A DNA stretch of 64,000 nt from Ruminococcus sp. (GCA_017404665.1 JAFRBX010000015.1:1-64000); one strand, 5' to 3'. Shown: positions 34,268 through 44,489, numbered from the stretch's first letter. Translations and numbers: made by a program. The notes: a model not told the origin generated them from the sequence alone.

Positions 34268-36157
34268 TTGAAAATTTCCAAAAAACTGCTCGCGATCATT
34301 CTTGCGGTCATTATCACGGTCTCAGTGGTGACTGTCGCCGCTGTGAACGTGACCGCTGCTGCCGGCGATAAGGTCTATTGCCGCGCAAGCTTCACCCCCA
34401 ACTGTTACATGTGGAAGAAAAACACAGAAGAAAACAACCATGCATGGCCGGGTGTAGCGATGACCAAGGTCGCCGGCGAAACGGATATTTACAGCTACAC
34501 TGTTCCCGATGACAAGTTCGATATGATCATCTTTAACGGCAGCGGACAGACTACCGACATGACATATCCCGGCGGCAACAAGCTCTATGACTTTGCAACC
34601 GGAGCTTGGGAGGATTACAGCGCGGATCCGGTTCCTGTCATCAGCGTTTCCAAAGAGGGCGGCAGCTTCAAGGGCTCCGTCGACGTGACGATCACCGTCA
34701 CCGACGCCGATTCCGCCTACTACACGATCGATAACGGCAGTCAAGTCGCGATCAACGGCTCTGTCAGCCTGACACTCGGCGCGAGCATCGCCGAGGGCGC
34801 TTCCGTCAAGCTCGATATCAGCGCGACCAACAGCTACGGTACCGTGACCAAGAGCTGTACCTACAAGAAGAGATCCTCTGTCGGTCCCGCAACCGACGGC
34901 AGTACCAGCGAGGCGATCGGCGGCAATTACGCCACCAACCCCAACAACGGCTACGGCAAACGCAAGACCATCACGGTCGATGGTAAAAAGGACGACTGGG
35001 AGAGCTCCATGCTGATCGCGCAGGGCGTCGCCAACGATGATCCGCGCGTTTACGCAGGTTGGTCGATGCATGAGATCGCTTTTGATGATTACGCGATGTA
35101 TGCCGCGTGGGACGATACCAACCTTTACATCATGTATGAGATGGCAAACGTGCAGGACGTTGTCGCTCCCGGCGAGGATTACCCGATGACGCAGGGTAAT
35201 CTCTGGATCAACAACATTCCCGTATTCCTGTATATCTACACAGGCAATGGCAATATCACGCACGGTGAGACTGCCGGCGGCACCCTGTGGGATAGCGGCA
35301 ATACCCTCGACGCGCATGCCGACCATGTTGTCGCCTATTCCACCAACGCGTCCAACGGGCCTTTCATCTTCACTGCGGACGATGACGGACTGCTCGATGC
35401 TGATAACCCTGATCTGACGATCGCCAGAGCCGATACCGGCATCAGCATCAAGTGGGGCAACGGCAAGACTCTGTCCGGTAAGCTGATGGGTATGGAAAAC
35501 GCGGGCAGCAGCAAACGTAAACCGGGCGACGGCGTCAACGGTACGCTGGTCGACTTCTACAGCAAGGGACATAAAGCGTCAATGGATATGTTCTATGAAA
35601 TGTCCATTCCGCTGAAGAATTTGGATATCAGTGCCGCTGATATCGAGAACAACGGTATCGGCGTTTTGAAGCTCTCCACCTTCGGTACCTCCGGTATGGA
35701 CTGTCTGCCCTATGATCTTTCGATGTCCGACAATGCCGCTAAGCCTTACTCCTCGGATCCTTCGACCACTCATGAAAAAGAGGACGAGGATCACCTCACC
35801 GTTCCCATGGCGCGTATCGGCAAGGCGTTCACCCCGGGCTCCGTATCGCCTACCAGCCCTCCCGTTCCGACACAGGCTCCTACCGATCCTCCCGTACCGA
35901 CCCAGCCTCCGACAGATCCGCCTAAGCCGACTGAGCCTCCCGCAGAGGTTATACTCGGCGACGCGGATGACGACAGCGAAGTCACCATTCTCGACGTGAC
36001 CTTTATCCAGCGCTATGAAGCCGGCATCGCTCTGCCGTCTCCGCTCAATGAGAAAAATGCAGATGTCGATGGTGACGAAGAGGTGACGATCATCGATGCG
36101 ACGCTGATCCAGCGTTTTATGGTCGGCATCATCAGCAAATTCCCGGCTGAGAGTTAG
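34268..36157 (+). CDS. Dockerin-bearing starch-binding protein, Sas6-like (CBM26 and CBM74-like)
   Basis: 629 residues from TTG 34268, 7 bases after GGAGG; an in-frame ATG at 34247 is the alternative. Order: signal peptide (1-30), CBM26 (about 31-118; CYMWKKNTEENNHAWPG), Ig-like domain (about 121-201), CBM74-like region (about 211-521; LIAQGVANDDPRVYAGWSMH, WDDTNLYIMYEM, DPSTTHEKEDEDHLTVPMARIG), Pro/Thr linker (about 526-559) and a C-terminal dockerin (about 563-624; DADDDSEVTILD, DVDGDEEVTIID). This matches the plan of R. bromii Sas6, which binds raw and resistant starch in the amylosome. The CBM74 call is from remembered family sequence. No catalytic domain. Confidence 0.85.
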   Translation: MKISKKLLAIILAVIITVSVVTVAAVNVTAAAGDKVYCRASFTPNCYMWKKNTEENNHAWPGVAMTKVAGETDIYSYTVPDDKFDMIIFNGSGQTTDMTYPGGNKLYDFATGAWEDYSADPVPVISVSKEGGSFKGSVDVTITVTDADSAYYTIDNGSQVAINGSVSLTLGASIAEGASVKLDISATNSYGTVTKSCTYKKRSSVGPATDGSTSEAIGGNYATNPNNGYGKRKTITVDGKKDDWESSMLIAQGVANDDPRVYAGWSMHEIAFDDYAMYAAWDDTNLYIMYEMANVQDVVAPGEDYPMTQGNLWINNIPVFLYIYTGNGNITHGETAGGTLWDSGNTLDAHADHVVAYSTNASNGPFIFTADDDGLLDADNPDLTIARADTGISIKWGNGKTLSGKLMGMENAGSSKRKPGDGVNGTLVDFYSKGHKASMDMFYEMSIPLKNLDISAADIENNGIGVLKLSTFGTSGMDCLPYDLSMSDNAAKPYSSDPSTTHEKEDEDHLTVPMARIGKAFTPGSVSPTSPPVPTQAPTDPPVPTQPPTDPPKPTEPPAEVILGDADDDSEVTILDVTFIQRYEAGIALPSPLNEKNADVDGDEEVTIIDATLIQRFMVGIISKFPAES

Positions 36158-36204
36158 AAAGGGATCGTTGCATTCTGAGTACATTTGAATTATGATATCA
36201 GTCA

Positions 36205-36234
36205 GGGCTGCCTCACGTTAACGTGAGGCAGCCC
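36205..36234. terminator. Thirty-base perfect palindrome between convergent genes
   Basis: GGGCTGCCTCACGTT is followed directly by its exact reverse complement. No T-tract follows on either side, yet it sits between two convergent genes and very likely limits read-through in both directions. Confidence 0.65.
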
Positions 36235-36335
36235 TCAGTCTGTAGATGGATGGTTTCTAAACAATTAATAGAACAAATGTTTTACTTGAAACAATCGTAT
36301 ATTCTTGCGTCGGATTTTGATCAGATGTTATGGTA

Positions 36336-38516
36336 TCATTCGTTTTCGCTGTTTTCCTGTGTGTCGGCCATATCATTCAGCGCGAACTGCTCGGCGCATT
36401 TCTCGGCGCTCGCATAGGTGAAGTAGTGCAGTTCAATGTTGTGCTTTCTGACGACGTCAATGATCTTATAGAAGTCGGAGTGGCTCAGGGCGTTGGTCTG
36501 GATCCAGACCACGTCCGCATTCAGGATCAGCCCTGTGTTTGGCTGCGCAGAGGGTTCGATAAAACGCACATCCGGCAGCAGGGGACGGATCGCTTTCAGC
36601 CATGTACTGTGGCCGCCGAATACGATCGAGCGTTTTTTGGCAGTGTAGGGGAAGGATACTGTGACAGAATATTCCTTTTTAGAATTATCTGTCTCGCGAA
36701 TCATGGAGCGCAGCTCGCCGAGTTCGGCATTCGCTTCATCAAGGCTTTCACTGATACTATTCAGCGCGTCGGCGGATTCTCTGAGGCGGTGTTCCAGCTT
36801 GTTTGCCATCGCCTTGAGATTTTTGTTTTCACGCTTGAGCTCGCGCAGCTCCCGCGCACTGTCGTCGTTTTCCCGATCATCGTTCTGTACGTCTTCGGTC
36901 GTTTCGTCTTCCTCGTCTACAAAGACGTAGTTCTCATCTCTCTGTGCAAGCGAGCAGGCGAGCGTGAAATATTCGTAAAGGATATCGATCTCATTCTTTG
37001 TTAGGATGCTGTCGTCAAACAATGCTTTGATGTATGAAAGCTCCGGCATGCCGCGCGGCGGCACCAATCCGCTGAATTGGTATACCAGCTGTGAAAAGCT
37101 GATCTTGTCGTCGCCGGGACCGACAAAGGGGCGTTTGATGAGCCTGCGGTTGAGGATGCTTTGCGACTGCTGTACGATATGCTGCTCGGGTGCGTTTTTA
37201 GCCGCTTCATAAAACGCGGGTGTGACCTCCGGCTGTTTCTGTCCGCTGATACCGTTTGCCCACGGTAAGCTGCGGCACGCGTCTTCCAGTACGATATACG
37301 GCAGATTATAGCACCATACTGCGTCGCTGTCTGTATACAGCAGGGACAAAAAAGCAAAGCACATCTCGTAGGGATCGTTTGTCTTGGACTCGGGTAATAG
37401 TTTCAGCAGCTCGTTGCCGATGATCTCGCGCAGCTTGTGTTTGCGCTCCGCGCACAGCAGCATGATGTTCAGACAGAAGTTTTCCCTTCGGAATACTGCC
37501 GTTTGCAGCGCCTCTTCCACGCGCATTGCTTCTTCGCGCGTGCAGGAGGGATGTATACCGCTGCATGTGACTTCAGTAAGCGGATTGTCGCTTGCCTGCA
37601 TATCGCCGACAACAGGGAGTGTGGTTTCTGTTCCGTCGGACTGATCATTGAGTACATTCAGGGCGCTTTCCGTTTGACGGACGTCGGCAATTTCTTCCTC
37701 AATCATTCGTATTTTTGTTTCGGTGAGTGTAATAACACTGCTTTGCAGTTTATCATACAGCGCAAGACAGCTTTCCGTCAGTTGACGGACATTCTCGATA
37801 AACCGTTTGCGCAGTTCGCTGACTGTATCGGGTTCGATCAGGCTCATAATACCGTCAAAACGGCTTCTGCATTCGCTGTCGCTTCTGCCGGCGATCGCCG
37901 CTGTCGCATCGGCGTTATCCATAAAGGCTGATGACGGATCAAAGCCGTTCAATCCGCAGTTACGAAAGCGGATCACATGCAGCATGCCGCGGATCAGATC
38001 GTCGCTGTGAACGGAATCACTTGCATCCGGCAGATCGATGCGATCCAGTTCATCACGGCTTTCGGGCATATACTCCAAGGCATCGTCCAGCTTGCTGCTG
38101 TTTTTCAGATGATCCAGTATCCAGATCGCCGCCGCCAATTCGATGCGTCGGGTGCTGTCCAGACCGTTAAACGTATCTGTGGGACACGGTGCACAAAGGT
38201 CTGCGATGGTCTGAGCGACACTGAAAGAGGGATACTGTGTCTGATATCGATTCTGCGCATTTTCGGCAAGGCGCAGGATCGCCGCGCTTCTGCGGGTGAG
38301 ATTCTCACTGTTCAGCTCTGACAAATCAACGGCGCAATTCTGCTGTCCGTAGCTTTTCATCAGGGTGATCCTGTTTTTGAACAGGGCTTGTGTATATTTT
38401 TTGAACGATTTGACGTCAGTATTATCCGCAAAGTCATAGCGTTTTACCTTGATCAATTCCTTTGACTGATCTGCGATTTGTTGTAATTCTGCAATTCTGT
38501 TATCTATGTTTTTCAT
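36336..38516 (-). CDS. Large coiled-coil protein with a C-terminal DUF2325 domain
   Basis: 726 residues, cytosolic, mostly helical. The N-terminal 550 residues have no recognised family. A coiled coil spans about 560-625 (ARELRELKRENKNLKAMANKLEHR and following). The last 100 residues match DUF2325: SIVFGGHSTWLKAIRPLLPDVRF, then ADVVWIQTNALSHSDFYKIID and a final YFTYASAEKCAEQ. DUF2325 is a small Rossmann-like domain of unknown function that may sense a ligand. ATG lies 8 bases after GGAGGGATC. Single-gene transcript between starch genes. Confidence 0.75.
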   Translation of the reverse strand: MKNIDNRIAELQQIADQSKELIKVKRYDFADNTDVKSFKKYTQALFKNRITLMKSYGQQNCAVDLSELNSENLTRRSAAILRLAENAQNRYQTQYPSFSVAQTIADLCAPCPTDTFNGLDSTRRIELAAAIWILDHLKNSSKLDDALEYMPESRDELDRIDLPDASDSVHSDDLIRGMLHVIRFRNCGLNGFDPSSAFMDNADATAAIAGRSDSECRSRFDGIMSLIEPDTVSELRKRFIENVRQLTESCLALYDKLQSSVITLTETKIRMIEEEIADVRQTESALNVLNDQSDGTETTLPVVGDMQASDNPLTEVTCSGIHPSCTREEAMRVEEALQTAVFRRENFCLNIMLLCAERKHKLREIIGNELLKLLPESKTNDPYEMCFAFLSLLYTDSDAVWCYNLPYIVLEDACRSLPWANGISGQKQPEVTPAFYEAAKNAPEQHIVQQSQSILNRRLIKRPFVGPGDDKISFSQLVYQFSGLVPPRGMPELSYIKALFDDSILTKNEIDILYEYFTLACSLAQRDENYVFVDEEDETTEDVQNDDRENDDSARELRELKRENKNLKAMANKLEHRLRESADALNSISESLDEANAELGELRSMIRETDNSKKEYSVTVSFPYTAKKRSIVFGGHSTWLKAIRPLLPDVRFIEPSAQPNTGLILNADVVWIQTNALSHSDFYKIIDVVRKHNIELHYFTYASAEKCAEQFALNDMADTQENSENE

Positions 38517-38607
38517 GATGATCCCTCCGTTACATGCTTGGGGGTCTTTATTATGAGTTCCATTCTATCACAATTCTGTTCGGAAATAAAGTTTTTTCTG
38601 CAGCGCC

Positions 38608-38636
38608 TTGCACAATCGGTTTGTTTCACTTATAAT
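38608..38636 (+). promoter_or_regulatory. Promoter of the GH13 gene
   Basis: TTGCAC (38608-38613) and TATAAT (38631-38636) are 17 bases apart, 27 bases before the start codon. Confidence 0.82.
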
Positions 38637-38663
38637 GAAACTATCAAGCCGAAAGGATGGATA

Positions 38664-40163
38664 ATGATGAAACAATTTTGGGCGTTATTACTGGTACTGT
38701 GTCTGCTGATATCGCTTGCCGCCTGCACAGCGAACAAGGGCGACGATACGGAGACCTTTGCGACGGATATCGGTAACTCTGAGGTACAGAAAAATGATTA
38801 TCAGATTTCCGAGGATGTGCCTGAGGGCAGCGTGATCGACGGCGTGATGACCTATATCGACGGCGCGGATGCTGTTCTGACCAAGACAGTCGCCTCGTGG
38901 CTGGATACTTGTGTGCTGTATGAGGTCAACATCCGTCAGTATACCGAGGAAGGCACCTTCGCAGCGTTTGAGGAGCACCTTGACCGTTTGCAAAGCATGG
39001 GCGTCAACACCCTGTGGCTGATGCCGATCCATCCGATCAGCGAGACAGGGCGCAAGGGTACCTTAGGCTCCTACTACGCTGTCAGCGATTACAAGGGCGT
39101 TAATCCTGAGTTCGGCACGATCGAGGATTTTCAGCACCTTGTCGATAAAGCGCACGGCATGGGCATGCGGGTCATCCTCGACTGGGTCGCTAACCATACT
39201 GGCTGGGACAACGCATGGATCACAGAGCACGACGACTGGTACGAGCATGACAACAGCGGCAATATCCGCTCGCCATACGACTGGACGGATACCGCCCAGC
39301 TCGACTATGAGAATTATGAGATGCGCGCCGAGATGATCCAATCGATGCAGTATTGGGTAGAGGAGATAGGCGTCGACGGCTTTCGGTGTGATCACGCCAT
39401 CGGCGTGCCCGCCAACTTCTGGAACGCGGCGGTCTATCAACTCAAGTCTGTGAACAGCGAGATCATGATGCTCGCCGAGAGCTCTGCGGCTCAGCCGCTC
39501 ACCGAGTACGCCTTCGATTCCTGCTACAACGACATGCTGTACGGACAGGCGCTGATGACCAAGGGCGGCGTAGCGGTTTCGGATATCAAGGACGGCATGA
39601 AGGTGCATCAGAACTACCGCGGCAGCAGCTTTCCGATGAACTACCTCGATAATCACGATAAGAATTCCTATGAGGGCAGCATTGTCGGTCGCTTCGGCGA
39701 TACCTACGAGCCGCTGCTGGCGCTGAGCTTTCTCAGCCCCGGAATCCCGCTTATTTACACATCCAACGAAGAGGGCTACGATCATGAGATCGAATTCTTC
39801 GAGAAGGACACCGTTCAGTGGGACGATCAGCCGAAGTATGCTGAGCTGATCACAGCGCTGTCAAAGCTCAAAACGGGCAACAGCGCGCTGGCGTCGACCA
39901 ACAGGAGCATTACGTTTGTCGAACCGAGCAACTCCAAGCTGTTTGTATTCACCCGTTCCGACGGTGAGAATACCGTGATCTATGCTGCGAATCTGGGGAA
40001 AGAAGCGATTCGGAACGTTACCTTTGACTTAGGCGTCGGAACCGCGAGATGCGTACTGCGCGCTGCCGGCGGCGAGGTCGATACAACCGAGACCGATATG
40101 ACGGAAAAAGATTTCTGCAACAGGGATTACGAGCCCTACGAGTTTTATGTTTTGACTGTTTAA
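38664..40163 (+). CDS. GH13 alpha-amylase family lipoprotein
   Basis: 499 residues from ATG 38664, 6 bases after AAAGGATGG; an in-frame ATG far upstream at 38538 would bury the signal peptide. Lipoprotein signal ends in LAAC. The GH13 barrel shows all conserved regions: WLMPIHP near 113-119, DWVANHTG (region I), DGFRCDHA with nucleophile Asp near 243 (region II), LAES with acid/base Glu near 271 (region III) and LDNHDK near 330-335 (region IV). A C-terminal beta domain follows. It hydrolyses alpha-glucans at the cell surface and has no dockerin or CBM, unlike its starch-binding neighbours. Confidence 0.92.
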   Translation: MMKQFWALLLVLCLLISLAACTANKGDDTETFATDIGNSEVQKNDYQISEDVPEGSVIDGVMTYIDGADAVLTKTVASWLDTCVLYEVNIRQYTEEGTFAAFEEHLDRLQSMGVNTLWLMPIHPISETGRKGTLGSYYAVSDYKGVNPEFGTIEDFQHLVDKAHGMGMRVILDWVANHTGWDNAWITEHDDWYEHDNSGNIRSPYDWTDTAQLDYENYEMRAEMIQSMQYWVEEIGVDGFRCDHAIGVPANFWNAAVYQLKSVNSEIMMLAESSAAQPLTEYAFDSCYNDMLYGQALMTKGGVAVSDIKDGMKVHQNYRGSSFPMNYLDNHDKNSYEGSIVGRFGDTYEPLLALSFLSPGIPLIYTSNEEGYDHEIEFFEKDTVQWDDQPKYAELITALSKLKTGNSALASTNRSITFVEPSNSKLFVFTRSDGENTVIYAANLGKEAIRNVTFDLGVGTARCVLRAAGGEVDTTETDMTEKDFCNRDYEPYEFYVLTV

Positions 40164-40216
40164 AGAATGATAAGAAACAGGCAGCGCCTTTGCGGACGCT
40201 GCCTGTAATACGTCTG

Positions 40217-41167
40217 TTAAGTTTTCGGAGCATTATTAAAGGTCACGCGGATAGGTTCTCTCCTGCCGCGCTTCGCGGCATCCTGCATTGCCTGCGCCTG
40301 TGCAGCGGCGATCGTCGCCGCCGAGAGAGTGGGGTCGGTCAGCGCCTTTGCCAGCTGTACGCTTTGCAGCAGATTCTTGTCCTGCTGCGTCAGCGAAATA
40401 CTATCGATTCCGATGGATGCGATCACAAAGCCGCGCTGTTCGATCCATTCCTCATTGAGCAAAGCTGCCGCTTCATCGGCGATCGCGTTGGCGCTCATGC
40501 CGATATCATACGCGGTGGTTCCTTCGTGAAACGTTTTTCCGATCGCCGTGATCAGCGTCATTATGAATTCCGCTGTGATATGAGGGACGATGTCTTTGAG
40601 ATACACCGTGCCGGTCGAACAGCCGCATAGCTTTTTGTAGAATACGGCGGGCTTTACGATCCTGAAGGAGAACATTCCGCTGACCGTAAGCGCCGCGTCG
40701 AAGTCGAGTCCCGTGTTTTTGTCCTTGACGCGGATGGGCAGACTCAATGAAAACGGGTTGCTCATATGCTCGCGGATATCCAGATAGACGATCGCCTGGT
40801 AGACAGCCGCGACGCCGCCGTAGCCGAAACGGTCGAAGCTCTGCTTCAGCACGCCCTTGACGCCGCCCTTGCGGAAAATGCTGGGACTGCGGCTGCTGCG
40901 GTAGGTATTCTCCCCGGGGGTATCATATACGCCGGTGACCTCGCCTTTGTCGATGGACAGGGCGCATTGACCGGCGCTGACAATGACCATGGAGCCGTCG
41001 CTGATGACGTTTTCTTCACCCTTGGTATTAGAAGAGCGCTTTCCGCTTTTCTTTTCAGCGCGCTGTGCCAGCACGCCTTCGGGCAGACTGTCGCAGGAGT
41101 AGACCTCCAGCCATTCGTCCGCCAGTACGCCGCCCAGCGAGCCTGCTGCGGCTTTGATGACGCCCAT
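40217..41167 (-). CDS. SPFH-domain protein, YdjI-like
   Basis: 316 residues. ATG 41167 follows GAGG by 6 bases and is preferred to ATG 41185. The front resembles virion-core-protein/YdjI SPFH proteins (MGVIKAAAGSLGGVLADEWLEVY, SDGSMVIVSAGQCALSIDKGEV, GVYDTPGENTYRSSRSPS). The SPFH core spans about 100-280, and an Ala-rich helix with QAQAMQDAAKRGR ends the protein. YdjI helps recruit the phage-shock-like LiaH/YdjGH system to membrane sites in Bacillus. No partner genes are adjacent here. Confidence 0.8.
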   Translation of the reverse strand: MGVIKAAAGSLGGVLADEWLEVYSCDSLPEGVLAQRAEKKSGKRSSNTKGEENVISDGSMVIVSAGQCALSIDKGEVTGVYDTPGENTYRSSRSPSIFRKGGVKGVLKQSFDRFGYGGVAAVYQAIVYLDIREHMSNPFSLSLPIRVKDKNTGLDFDAALTVSGMFSFRIVKPAVFYKKLCGCSTGTVYLKDIVPHITAEFIMTLITAIGKTFHEGTTAYDIGMSANAIADEAAALLNEEWIEQRGFVIASIGIDSISLTQQDKNLLQSVQLAKALTDPTLSAATIAAAQAQAMQDAAKRGRREPIRVTFNNAPKT

Positions 41168-41238
41168 ATCGCACCTCTTTTTCATTGATCGTTGTTTTCA
41201 TGATAAAACACTGAAGCATCTGCTTCTTTTGCGGTATT

Positions 41239-43584
41239 TCACGTAACTGTCTTATTCTTATGCTTTTCTATCAGCTTGTCCGCGAAATGGTACAGCACGT
41301 TGAACAGGATGATGAAGCCGACGGTGGCGATGATCTGCAGAATGAATGCATCGTGACTGAGCCGGACGAGCTTAAAAAAGTCACGGAAGAAGATAGTCGC
41401 TATCGCAATACCGGCAGAGCTCAGTGCGAGCATCGCGCCGCGCAGGGCGTTGAACGGTATGCAGAGGCGAACGATCAGCATCAGCCCGATCAGCGAGGTG
41501 GTGTAGACAGCCATCGTGGAGATCTCCGCCTGTGTGACGCCGATGACGTTGCTCAGCGCAGCTGTAAGGATGATATTCAGCGCGATACAGATCGCCGCGG
41601 GAGCCGCCCGCGTGATGATGTTGAAGGTGAAGCTGCCGCGCACGATGTTCTTGTTCGGCTGCAGCGCCAGCACGAATGACGGAAAACCCACTGTCAGCGC
41701 GCCGATCAGGGAGAGCTGGATCGGCTCGAAGGGGTAGAGATGCGCTGAAAAGAGGAAGAACAGCGACAGCAGGATAGAGTACATCGTCTTGACGAGATAC
41801 AGCGACGAGCTGCGTTCGATATTATTGATGGTGCGTCTGCCTTCCAAGACAACATGGGGCATAGAGGCAAAATCGTTGTTGACCAGCACAAGCTGAGATA
41901 CGTTGCGCGCCGCCTCGCTGCCCGCCGCCATCGCGACGGAACAGTCTGCTTCCCTGAGCGCCAGCACATCGTTGACGCCGTCGCCTGTCATGGCGACCTG
42001 GTGACCCTTTGCTTTGAGCGCCTGCACCAGCTTCTTTTTTTGAGCGGGAGTAACTCTGCCGAAGATGCTGCAGCGCTCCGCCGCTTCTGCGAGTTCATCG
42101 TCGGTTGTGACCGTCGACATATCCACGGCGTTTTCCGCGCCCTCGATGCCGCAGTCCTTTGCGATGTTCTGTACGGTTTTGACGCTGTCACCGGAGATGA
42201 CCTTGAGCGCGACGCCCTGCTCCTCGAAGTAACGGACGGTATCCTGCACGTTCTCGCGCAGCTGATCCTTGATCAGAATCAGCGCCATCGGCTGGCGGTT
42301 GTCGGGGAGCTCCTTTTCCTTGACGGGCGTAACGGCTCTCGCCAAAACCAACATGCGAACAGTGTCTTTCACTTTGTCGATCGCTCGGTAAACCTCGGCG
42401 TATTTTTCTTTATCAGAAAATACATATTCCGCGGCGCCCATGATATAGGTCCTGCCGTTGGAGAAGTTGCCGCCAGACCACTTGGTCTCTGAGGAAAAAG
42501 GGATGAACTGTCTGCATTGCAGCGGTTCGACGTCCTTTGTAAAGGCGTGAACTGCCTCAGCGGTGGCGTTGATCTCGTCCACCGAGGCGATCGAGGCGAG
42601 CGCAGTCATGATTTCGTCGCGTTCACAGCCGATAGGTACGACGTCCTGCACGTTCATGATCTCGGCTGTCAGCGTGCCGGTTTTATCCAGACAAATGACG
42701 TCTACGCGGGCGAGGGTCTCGATGCAGTACATCTCGTTGATCAGTACCTTTTTCCTCGCGAGTCGGACGACCGATACCGCCAGCACCGTGGATGTCAGCA
42801 GGATCATGCCGCCGGGAATCATCCCGACCAGCGCGCCGACGGTGGATACGACGGTGTCGCTCAGCGCCTGATGACGAACAAAGAATTTGATAGCGAACAT
42901 CAGGCCGCCGACGGGGAAGATGATCGCGGAGCAGATGTTGATGATGGTCTTAAAGGCTTTCAATATCTGCGAATGATTCTTCTTGAGAACTTTCGCTTCG
43001 TTGTTGATCTTCGCTGCATAGCAGTCCCCGCCCACGCGGCAGACGCGGCAGACACAGCTGCCTGCGGCGATAAAGCTGCCTGACAGCAGCTCGCTGCCGA
43101 CGCTTTTGGCGATCAGGTCTGATTCGCCGGTCAGCAGGCTTTCGTTGGCGTTGCAGGCGCCTTGGGCGACGATACAGTCGGCGGGGACCTGATTACCGCG
43201 AGAGAGCAGGATCAGGTCGTCAAGCACGAGCTCGTCCCTGCTCAGTTCGACGGTTTCGCCGTTTCGCAGAACGTTCAGCTTTGTTTCGGTGAGGATGGTG
43301 AGCTTGTCTACGCTCCGTTTGGAGCGAATCTCCTGTACGATGCCGATAACGGTGTTGAACAGCACAACCCCGATGAACAACAGGTTTTTGTATGATCCGA
43401 CGAGCAGCAGCAGTACGAACAGCAATACGTTGATGCCGTTGAACACGGTGCAGATATTATCGATGAAGATGCGTTTGATCGATTTTGTTTTGACCGTTGA
43501 TGCGGTGTTGACTTTGCCGTCCTTGATCCGCTGTCTGACCTCGTCGTCGGAAAGTCCGCGCAATTCGTTTTGATTGACATCCAT
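41239..43584 (-). CDS. Cation-transporting P-type ATPase
   Basis: 781 residues. The actuator domain has LLTGESD near 151-157. The phosphorylation site is DKTGTLT near 302-308, the hinge motifs are MTGDGVNDVLALREAD near 523-538, and the membrane part has about ten helices with a PxxP-like IPGGM near 263. There is no heavy-metal domain or CPC motif, so it belongs to the CtpE-like or Ca/Mg-type group rather than the copper ATPases. ATG 43584 was chosen over a TTG at 43596. The ion cannot be fixed; calcium is a reasonable guess. Confidence 0.88.
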   Translation of the reverse strand: MDVNQNELRGLSDDEVRQRIKDGKVNTASTVKTKSIKRIFIDNICTVFNGINVLLFVLLLLVGSYKNLLFIGVVLFNTVIGIVQEIRSKRSVDKLTILTETKLNVLRNGETVELSRDELVLDDLILLSRGNQVPADCIVAQGACNANESLLTGESDLIAKSVGSELLSGSFIAAGSCVCRVCRVGGDCYAAKINNEAKVLKKNHSQILKAFKTIINICSAIIFPVGGLMFAIKFFVRHQALSDTVVSTVGALVGMIPGGMILLTSTVLAVSVVRLARKKVLINEMYCIETLARVDVICLDKTGTLTAEIMNVQDVVPIGCERDEIMTALASIASVDEINATAEAVHAFTKDVEPLQCRQFIPFSSETKWSGGNFSNGRTYIMGAAEYVFSDKEKYAEVYRAIDKVKDTVRMLVLARAVTPVKEKELPDNRQPMALILIKDQLRENVQDTVRYFEEQGVALKVISGDSVKTVQNIAKDCGIEGAENAVDMSTVTTDDELAEAAERCSIFGRVTPAQKKKLVQALKAKGHQVAMTGDGVNDVLALREADCSVAMAAGSEAARNVSQLVLVNNDFASMPHVVLEGRRTINNIERSSSLYLVKTMYSILLSLFFLFSAHLYPFEPIQLSLIGALTVGFPSFVLALQPNKNIVRGSFTFNIITRAAPAAICIALNIILTAALSNVIGVTQAEISTMAVYTTSLIGLMLIVRLCIPFNALRGAMLALSSAGIAIATIFFRDFFKLVRLSHDAFILQIIATVGFIILFNVLYHFADKLIEKHKNKTVT

Positions 43585-43748
43585 ATATATCACCAAAATA
43601 TTACATTAATTCTTTTTCAAAATATACCATACTCCTCAAATCAGCGTCAAGTGGAGATTATAAAAGTTTAACAATTATTCATAATGAAAACGGTATGAAG
43701 AATGTAATCTTGCTCAATTTAGTTAGTGACTTTTCTGAAACCGTATGC

Positions 43749-43754
43749 TATAAT
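43749..43754 (+). promoter_or_regulatory. Extended -10 promoter of the membrane protein gene
   Basis: TATAAT is preceded by TG and one base (TGCTATAAT), an extended -10 element, without a clear -35. The start codon at 43806 is about 50 bases downstream. Confidence 0.6.
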
Positions 43755-43805
43755 AAGCTATATTCGCCGATGCAGGTGAAAATCTACAGAAAGGAGAAAT
43801 GCTAT

Positions 43806-44489
43806 ATGAAATTTCCTAATGCGGCTAAAGGCGTGAAAAAGATATATACCGCCGAGATTTTAGCACTGCTGTCATCGATCTTTCTGGTAATAGCGGCGTG
43901 TCTGTTTGTCTTTGGATACGCGGCAGGAGAGGCGGGGACCGCGAATGGTTCCGACGTCGGCTTGGCAATGGCGGGAGGCAGCATGATCCTGGCGCTTGTT
44001 TTTGTTCTTGCGTGGTCGGTTTTGGCACTGATCGCTTTCATCTTGAATATCGTCGGTATCGTCAATGCTTCTCATGATGAAACCAATTTCAAGAGCGCAC
44101 TGCTTTTCCTGATCGTCGGTATCGTTTCCGCGATTCTTGCCGGCGTCTTCGCTAATTCCAACGGTACTGTCAGCAGTCTGCTGTACTCGCTGTACAACCT
44201 GATGAACGTATTTGTCACGATCTTTGTGATCGCGGGCGGCGTGAAGCTTGCCGACAGGCTGAACAGAGGCGACGTCGGCAGAAAGGGCTCTAACGTCCTC
44301 AAGCTGATCATCATCATCAACGTTCTTTCCCTGATCGCGAGCCTGATCTCAACCTTCATGGGCGGCATGGTTGCTTCTGTTGCCGCGGGCGTGCTCCTGA
44401 TCGTTGCACTGGTGCTGAACATCGTTCAGTACTTTATGTATCTTTCGTTCCTCAGTAAGGCGAAAAAGATGCTGATCGAAAACAAATAA
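43806..44489 (+). CDS. Multi-pass membrane protein of unknown function
   Basis: 227 residues from ATG 43806, 9 bases after AAAGGAG; longer in-frame starts upstream lack a ribosome site. About six membrane helices alternate with short loops, with a small cytosolic segment (DRLNRGDVGRKGSN near 150-163) and a basic C-terminus. No recognised family or motif. It is transcribed alone between its own promoter and a terminator. Confidence 0.7.
   Translation: MKFPNAAKGVKKIYTAEILALLSSIFLVIAACLFVFGYAAGEAGTANGSDVGLAMAGGSMILALVFVLAWSVLALIAFILNIVGIVNASHDETNFKSALLFLIVGIVSAILAGVFANSNGTVSSLLYSLYNLMNVFVTIFVIAGGVKLADRLNRGDVGRKGSNVLKLIIIINVLSLIASLISTFMGGMVASVAAGVLLIVALVLNIVQYFMYLSFLSKAKKMLIENK

Noticed and set aside
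34322..35572. A 416-codon minus-strand open frame opposite the Sas6-like gene
   Set aside because: Repetitive hydrophobic composition without ribosome site; the sense strand has recognised CBM and dockerin modules.
38538..38663. N-terminal extension of the GH13 protein from ATG 38538
   Set aside because: It overlaps the promoter, and a standard lipoprotein signal begins at ATG 38664 behind a good ribosome site.
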